DNA of 64,000 bases from Pantoea eucalypti (GTDB lineage: Bacteria; Pseudomonadota; Gammaproteobacteria; Enterobacterales; Enterobacteriaceae). The notes below the pieces were generated by a model, which was not told the DNA's origin, did no database searches, and worked only from the letters and a program-made list of their open reading frames with translations. The stretch is from the NCBI RefSeq assembly GCF_009646115.1, contig NZ_CP045720.1:992001-1056000 (forward strand). The letters run 5' to 3'. The position numbers were made by a program, and so were the translations under genes. Positions 61,139-64,000 of the stretch are shown piece after piece. The first letter of the stretch is position 1; the number at the start of each line of letters is the position of its first letter.

Positions 61139-61154
61139 AGCCAATCGTTTGCGT
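61139..61154 (+). promoter_or_regulatory. PurR-type site upstream of glyA
   Basis: AGCCAATCGTTTGCGT closely resembles the known E. coli glyA PurR site (AGGTAATCGTTTGCGT), here 113 bases before the ATG. It links serine/glycine C1 supply to purine status. Confidence 0.75.
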
Positions 61155-61266
61155 AAAAAGAGGCGGTTCACCCTACCTTCACCTGTTAAAACGGTTTACA
61201 CTGTTGGCCTTCGCCCCTGAAGGGGGGTAAATACCGTCAGAAAGTTAGCTGAGTCAGGAGATCCGG

Positions 61267-62520
61267 ATGTTAAAGCGTGATATGAACATTGCCGATTACG
61301 ATGCCGAGTTGTGGCAGGCAATGGAGCAGGAGACAGTGCGTCAGGAAGAGCACATTGAACTGATTGCTTCTGAAAACTACACCAGCCCGCGTGTTATGCA
61401 GGCACAGGGTTCTCAGCTCACCAATAAATACGCTGAAGGCTATCCGGGCAAACGTTACTACGGCGGCTGTGAGTACGTTGATATCGTTGAGCAGCTGGCG
61501 ATCGACCGCGCAAAAGCGCTGTTTGGTGCTGATTACGCTAACGTGCAGCCACACTCAGGTTCACAGGCTAACTTCGCTGTTTATACGGCGCTGCTTCAGC
61601 CGGGCGATACTATCCTCGGGATGAACCTGGCGCACGGTGGACACCTGACTCACGGCTCACCGGTTAACCTGTCTGGCAAACTCTATAACGTGGTTGCTTA
61701 CGGTATCGATGAGACCGGAAAAATCAATTACGACGAGCTGGCTGAACTGGCGAAAACCCACAAGCCAAAAATGATCGTTGGCGGCTTCTCAGCTTACTCT
61801 GGCGTCTGCGACTGGGCGAAAATGCGTGAAATCGCGGATAGCGTGGGTGCCTGGCTGTTTGTCGATATGGCCCACGTTGCCGGCCTGATTGCCGCGGACG
61901 TTTATCCAAGCCCGATTCCCCATGCGCACGTCGTGACCTCCACCACCCACAAAACGCTGGCGGGTCCGCGCGGTGGTATCATTCTGGCTAAAAACGGCGA
62001 CGAAGATTTCTACAAGAAACTGAACTCTGCTGTCTTCCCGGGCGGCCAGGGCGGTCCTCTGATGCACGTTATCGCGGGTAAAGCAGTTGCCTTCAAAGAG
62101 GCGATGGAGCCGGAGTTTAAAACCTACCAGCAGCAGGTGGCAAAAAATGCCAAAGCGATGGTTGAAGTGCTGATTGAGCGTGGCTATGACATCGTTTCCG
62201 GTGGCACCTATAACCATCTGTTCCTGATCGATCTGGTGAGCAAAAACCTGACCGGTAAAGAAGCGGATGCCGCGCTGGGCCGTGCCAACATCACGGTTAA
62301 CAAGAACAGCGTACCGAACGACCCGAAAAGCCCGTTTGTGACGTCGGGTATCCGTATCGGTACACCTGCCGTTACGCGTCGTGGCTTCAACGAAGCAGAC
62401 GTGCGTGAGCTGGCTGGCTGGATCGCTGATGTACTGGATAACGTCAATGACGAAGCCACCATTGAGCGCACCAAAAAGAAAGTGCTGGATATCTGCAGCC
62501 GTCTGCCGGTCTACGCTTAA
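61267..62520 (+). CDS. glyA: Serine hydroxymethyltransferase
   Basis: A 417-residue PLP enzyme that makes glycine and 5,10-methylene-THF from serine. The PLP lysine is in [16 protein letters not shown] (~222-237), and [17 protein letters not shown] is the N-terminal substrate loop. It starts [12 protein letters not shown], the family start. Regulated by the PurR-type site upstream. Confidence 0.97.
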   Translation: MLKRDMNIADYDAELWQAMEQETVRQEEHIELIASENYTSPRVMQAQGSQLTNKYAEGYPGKRYYGGCEYVDIVEQLAIDRAKALFGADYANVQPHSGSQANFAVYTALLQPGDTILGMNLAHGGHLTHGSPVNLSGKLYNVVAYGIDETGKINYDELAELAKTHKPKMIVGGFSAYSGVCDWAKMREIADSVGAWLFVDMAHVAGLIAADVYPSPIPHAHVVTSTTHKTLAGPRGGIILAKNGDEDFYKKLNSAVFPGGQGGPLMHVIAGKAVAFKEAMEPEFKTYQQQVAKNAKAMVEVLIERGYDIVSGGTYNHLFLIDLVSKNLTGKEADAALGRANITVNKNSVPNDPKSPFVTSGIRIGTPAVTRRGFNEADVRELAGWIADVLDNVNDEATIERTKKKVLDICSRLPVYA

Positions 62521-62544
62521 TCGCTAACCTGTTGTAAGACAGCA

Positions 62545-62578
62545 CAAAAAGGATGGCAATTGCCATCCTTTTTTATTG
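62545..62578 (+). terminator. glyA terminator
   Basis: AAAAGGATGGCAATTGCC / ATCCTTTTTT near-perfect palindrome followed by T run, 25 bases past glyA. Confidence 0.85.
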
Positions 62579-62648
62579 CCTGCTCCGCAGTGCTCTGCCA
62601 GAGTAACGCCTGTTTATGCTGCCTGGCAGCAAACTTACTGGAGGGAAT

Positions 62649-63797
62649 ATGGCAATCGGCTCCGCCAGATGGCTCGGATTGGGCTACTTCACTTACTTCT
62701 TCTGTTACGGCATCTATCTGCCATTCTGGGGCGTGTGGCTGAAAGGCACCGGCCTGGATGCTGAAAAGATTGGCCTGCTGCTCGGATGTGGCATGGTCGC
62801 GCGCTTTGTCGGCAGTCTGCTTATCGCTTCTCAGGTCAAAAATCCATCACGGTTGATTACGGCGCTGCGCCTGCTGGCGCTGATGACCTGTCTGTTCGCC
62901 GCCGGTTTCTGGGTGGGCGAGCAGTGGATGTGGCTGCTTACCGTGATGATTGGCTTTAACCTCTTTTTCTCACCGCTGGTTCCCCTCAGCGATGCGCTGG
63001 CCGCCACCTGGACACAGCAGATTGGGCTGGCATACGGGCCGGTCAGGCTGTGGGGCTCGCTGGCCTTTGTCATCAGCTCGGCGTTAACCGGCGTGCTGGT
63101 CAGCGCCTGGTCCTCAAACGCAATTCTGATGCTGTTATCCATTGGCGTCATTTCTATGCTGGCGGGCATGATGCTGACACCCGTCACACAACCGCAGGGC
63201 CATGAGCGACAGGGCCCTGCGGGCGGTGGATGGCAGGAGTGGCGGGCGTTACTGCGCGAGAATGCGGTATGGCGATTCATGCTCTGCGTGACACTGCTGC
63301 AGGGCGCACACGCCGCCTATTATGGCTTCAGTGCTATCTGGTGGCAGGAGAGCGGCTATTCCGCCTCGACGGTGGGCTATCTCTGGTCGCTGGGCGTGGT
63401 GGCAGAGATTGTCGTCTTTGCCATGAGCAACCGGCTGTTCCGCCGCTGGAGCGCGCGCGATCTGCTGCTGCTTTCGGGCATCTGCGCGCTAATTCGCTGG
63501 GGTCTGATGGGGGCGACAACGGCGCTGCCGCTGCTGATTGTGGCGCAAATTCTCCACTGTGGCAGCTTCACCGTCTGCCATCTTGCAGCGATGCGATTTA
63601 TCGCCGCGCGTCAGGGGGCGGAAGTCATCCGACTGCAGTCGCTCTATTCCGCGCTGGCGATGGGCGGTGGCATTGCGATAATGACGATGATCTGCGGCGT
63701 GCTGTTCGCCCATCTGCAGGGGCATCTGTTCTGGGTGATGGCACTGGTGGCACTGCCCGCGCTGTTTCTGCGGCCCGGCTACGACTCCAGTAAATAA
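62649..63797 (+). CDS. hcaT: MFS transporter HcaT (3-phenylpropionate permease family)
   Basis: A 382-residue inner-membrane transporter with 12 hydrophobic segments. The start at 62649 (MAIGSARWLGLGYFTYFF) follows GAGGGAA and matches the remembered E. coli HcaT start; an upstream ATG at 62616 is inside the glyA-side leader. The conserved motif NLFFSPLVPLSDAL (~109-122) is visible. The substrate in Erwiniaceae is not confirmed. Convergent with csiE, overlapping its 3' end by 19 bases. Confidence 0.88.
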   Translation: MAIGSARWLGLGYFTYFFCYGIYLPFWGVWLKGTGLDAEKIGLLLGCGMVARFVGSLLIASQVKNPSRLITALRLLALMTCLFAAGFWVGEQWMWLLTVMIGFNLFFSPLVPLSDALAATWTQQIGLAYGPVRLWGSLAFVISSALTGVLVSAWSSNAILMLLSIGVISMLAGMMLTPVTQPQGHERQGPAGGGWQEWRALLRENAVWRFMLCVTLLQGAHAAYYGFSAIWWQESGYSASTVGYLWSLGVVAEIVVFAMSNRLFRRWSARDLLLLSGICALIRWGLMGATTALPLLIVAQILHCGSFTVCHLAAMRFIAARQGAEVIRLQSLYSALAMGGGIAIMTMICGVLFAHLQGHLFWVMALVALPALFLRPGYDSSK

Positions 63798-64000
63798 CGA
63801 ATACGCTGCTGATGGTGTAACGTCAGCGGCAGTTCCGCATGCACCAGCGGCGGAGAGTAGAGTGGCAACGAGGTCGGGTAGGGCGAAATGATGATGTCGA
63901 CATCACGTGGCGCGCCCTCCCGCTGAAACAGTTTCACGTCCTGATAGGTAATATTAATTGGCAGCAGCGTGATCTCACGAATCTGCTGTTCTACATCCTG
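63779..64000 (-). CDS. csiE: Stationary-phase inducible protein CsiE (partial, C-terminal)
   Basis: The minus strand carries the last 73 codons of a gene that continues past the window end: it ends IRYLLES at 63779-63781. The sequence (QQIREITLLPINITYQD, RDVDIIISPYPTSLPLYSP) fits the CsiE family C-terminus as remembered, and E. coli has csiE next to hcaT. CsiE contains PRD-type domains; its function is unknown. The N-terminus is outside the window. Confidence 0.75.
   Translation of the reverse strand, partial: QDVEQQIREITLLPINITYQDVKLFQREGAPRDVDIIISPYPTSLPLYSPPLVHAELPLTLHHQQRIRYLLES

Overview
The window is a chromosomal segment of a gamma-proteobacterium of the order Enterobacterales. The gene order matches the E. 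coli chromosome (ssrA-smpB-ratA-ratB-bamE-recN-nadK-grpE, ung-grcA-srmB-trmN6-nadB-rpoE-rseABC-lepA-lepB-rnc-era-recO-pdxJ-acpS-yfhL, tadA-mltF-purL-glmY-glrK-glrG-glrR-glnB, hmp-glyA-hcaT-csiE). The individual proteins and the added transport loci suggest Erwiniaceae, most likely Pantoea. The genus is an inference from remembered sequence similarity and was not tested.

Layout. (1) 1-5.4 kb: an mgtA-type Mg2+ ATPase with a long leader that encodes a proline-rich peptide, followed at once by an unlisted 28-residue membrane peptide; then a RIO-type kinase, a cold-shock-domain protein and ymjA. (2) 5.6-13.6 kb: an eight-gene minus-strand sugar operon (DeoR regulator, LsrB/A/C/D-like ABC transporter, AlsE-like epimerase, ROK kinase, PfkB kinase), best explained by import and phosphorylation of a rare ketohexose such as D-allulose. 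(3) 14.1-18.8 kb: a Fur-box-controlled periplasmic binding protein plus TonB-dependent receptor, then an OFA-family MFS transporter. (4) 19.25-25.7 kb: an AT-rich accessory island at the 3' end of ssrA. It holds a broken P4-type integrase and several toxin/immunity remnants from interbacterial competition systems. Every recognisable toxin is broken (truncated, nonsense or frameshifted), while each adjacent small immunity-like ORF is intact. (5) 25.7-64 kb: conserved core genome.

The core half carries readable control sites: a sigma-32 promoter before grpE, a sigma-E promoter before rpoE, LexA-like boxes before recN, a PurR box before purL and glyA, an FNR-like site before grcA, an NsrR site before hmp, RNase III-type hairpins before rnc, and a sigma-54 promoter with three TGTC-N10-GACA GlrR sites before glmY.

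The most interesting feature is the island at 19.25-25.7 kb, read as an immunity-gene reservoir in which selection kept protection after the weapons decayed. The second is the mgtA locus, with a novel-looking leader peptide and a downstream micro-membrane protein. A 78-bp tandem repeat between glnB and hmp is unexplained. All family calls come from reading the sequence and from memory; no database search was run.
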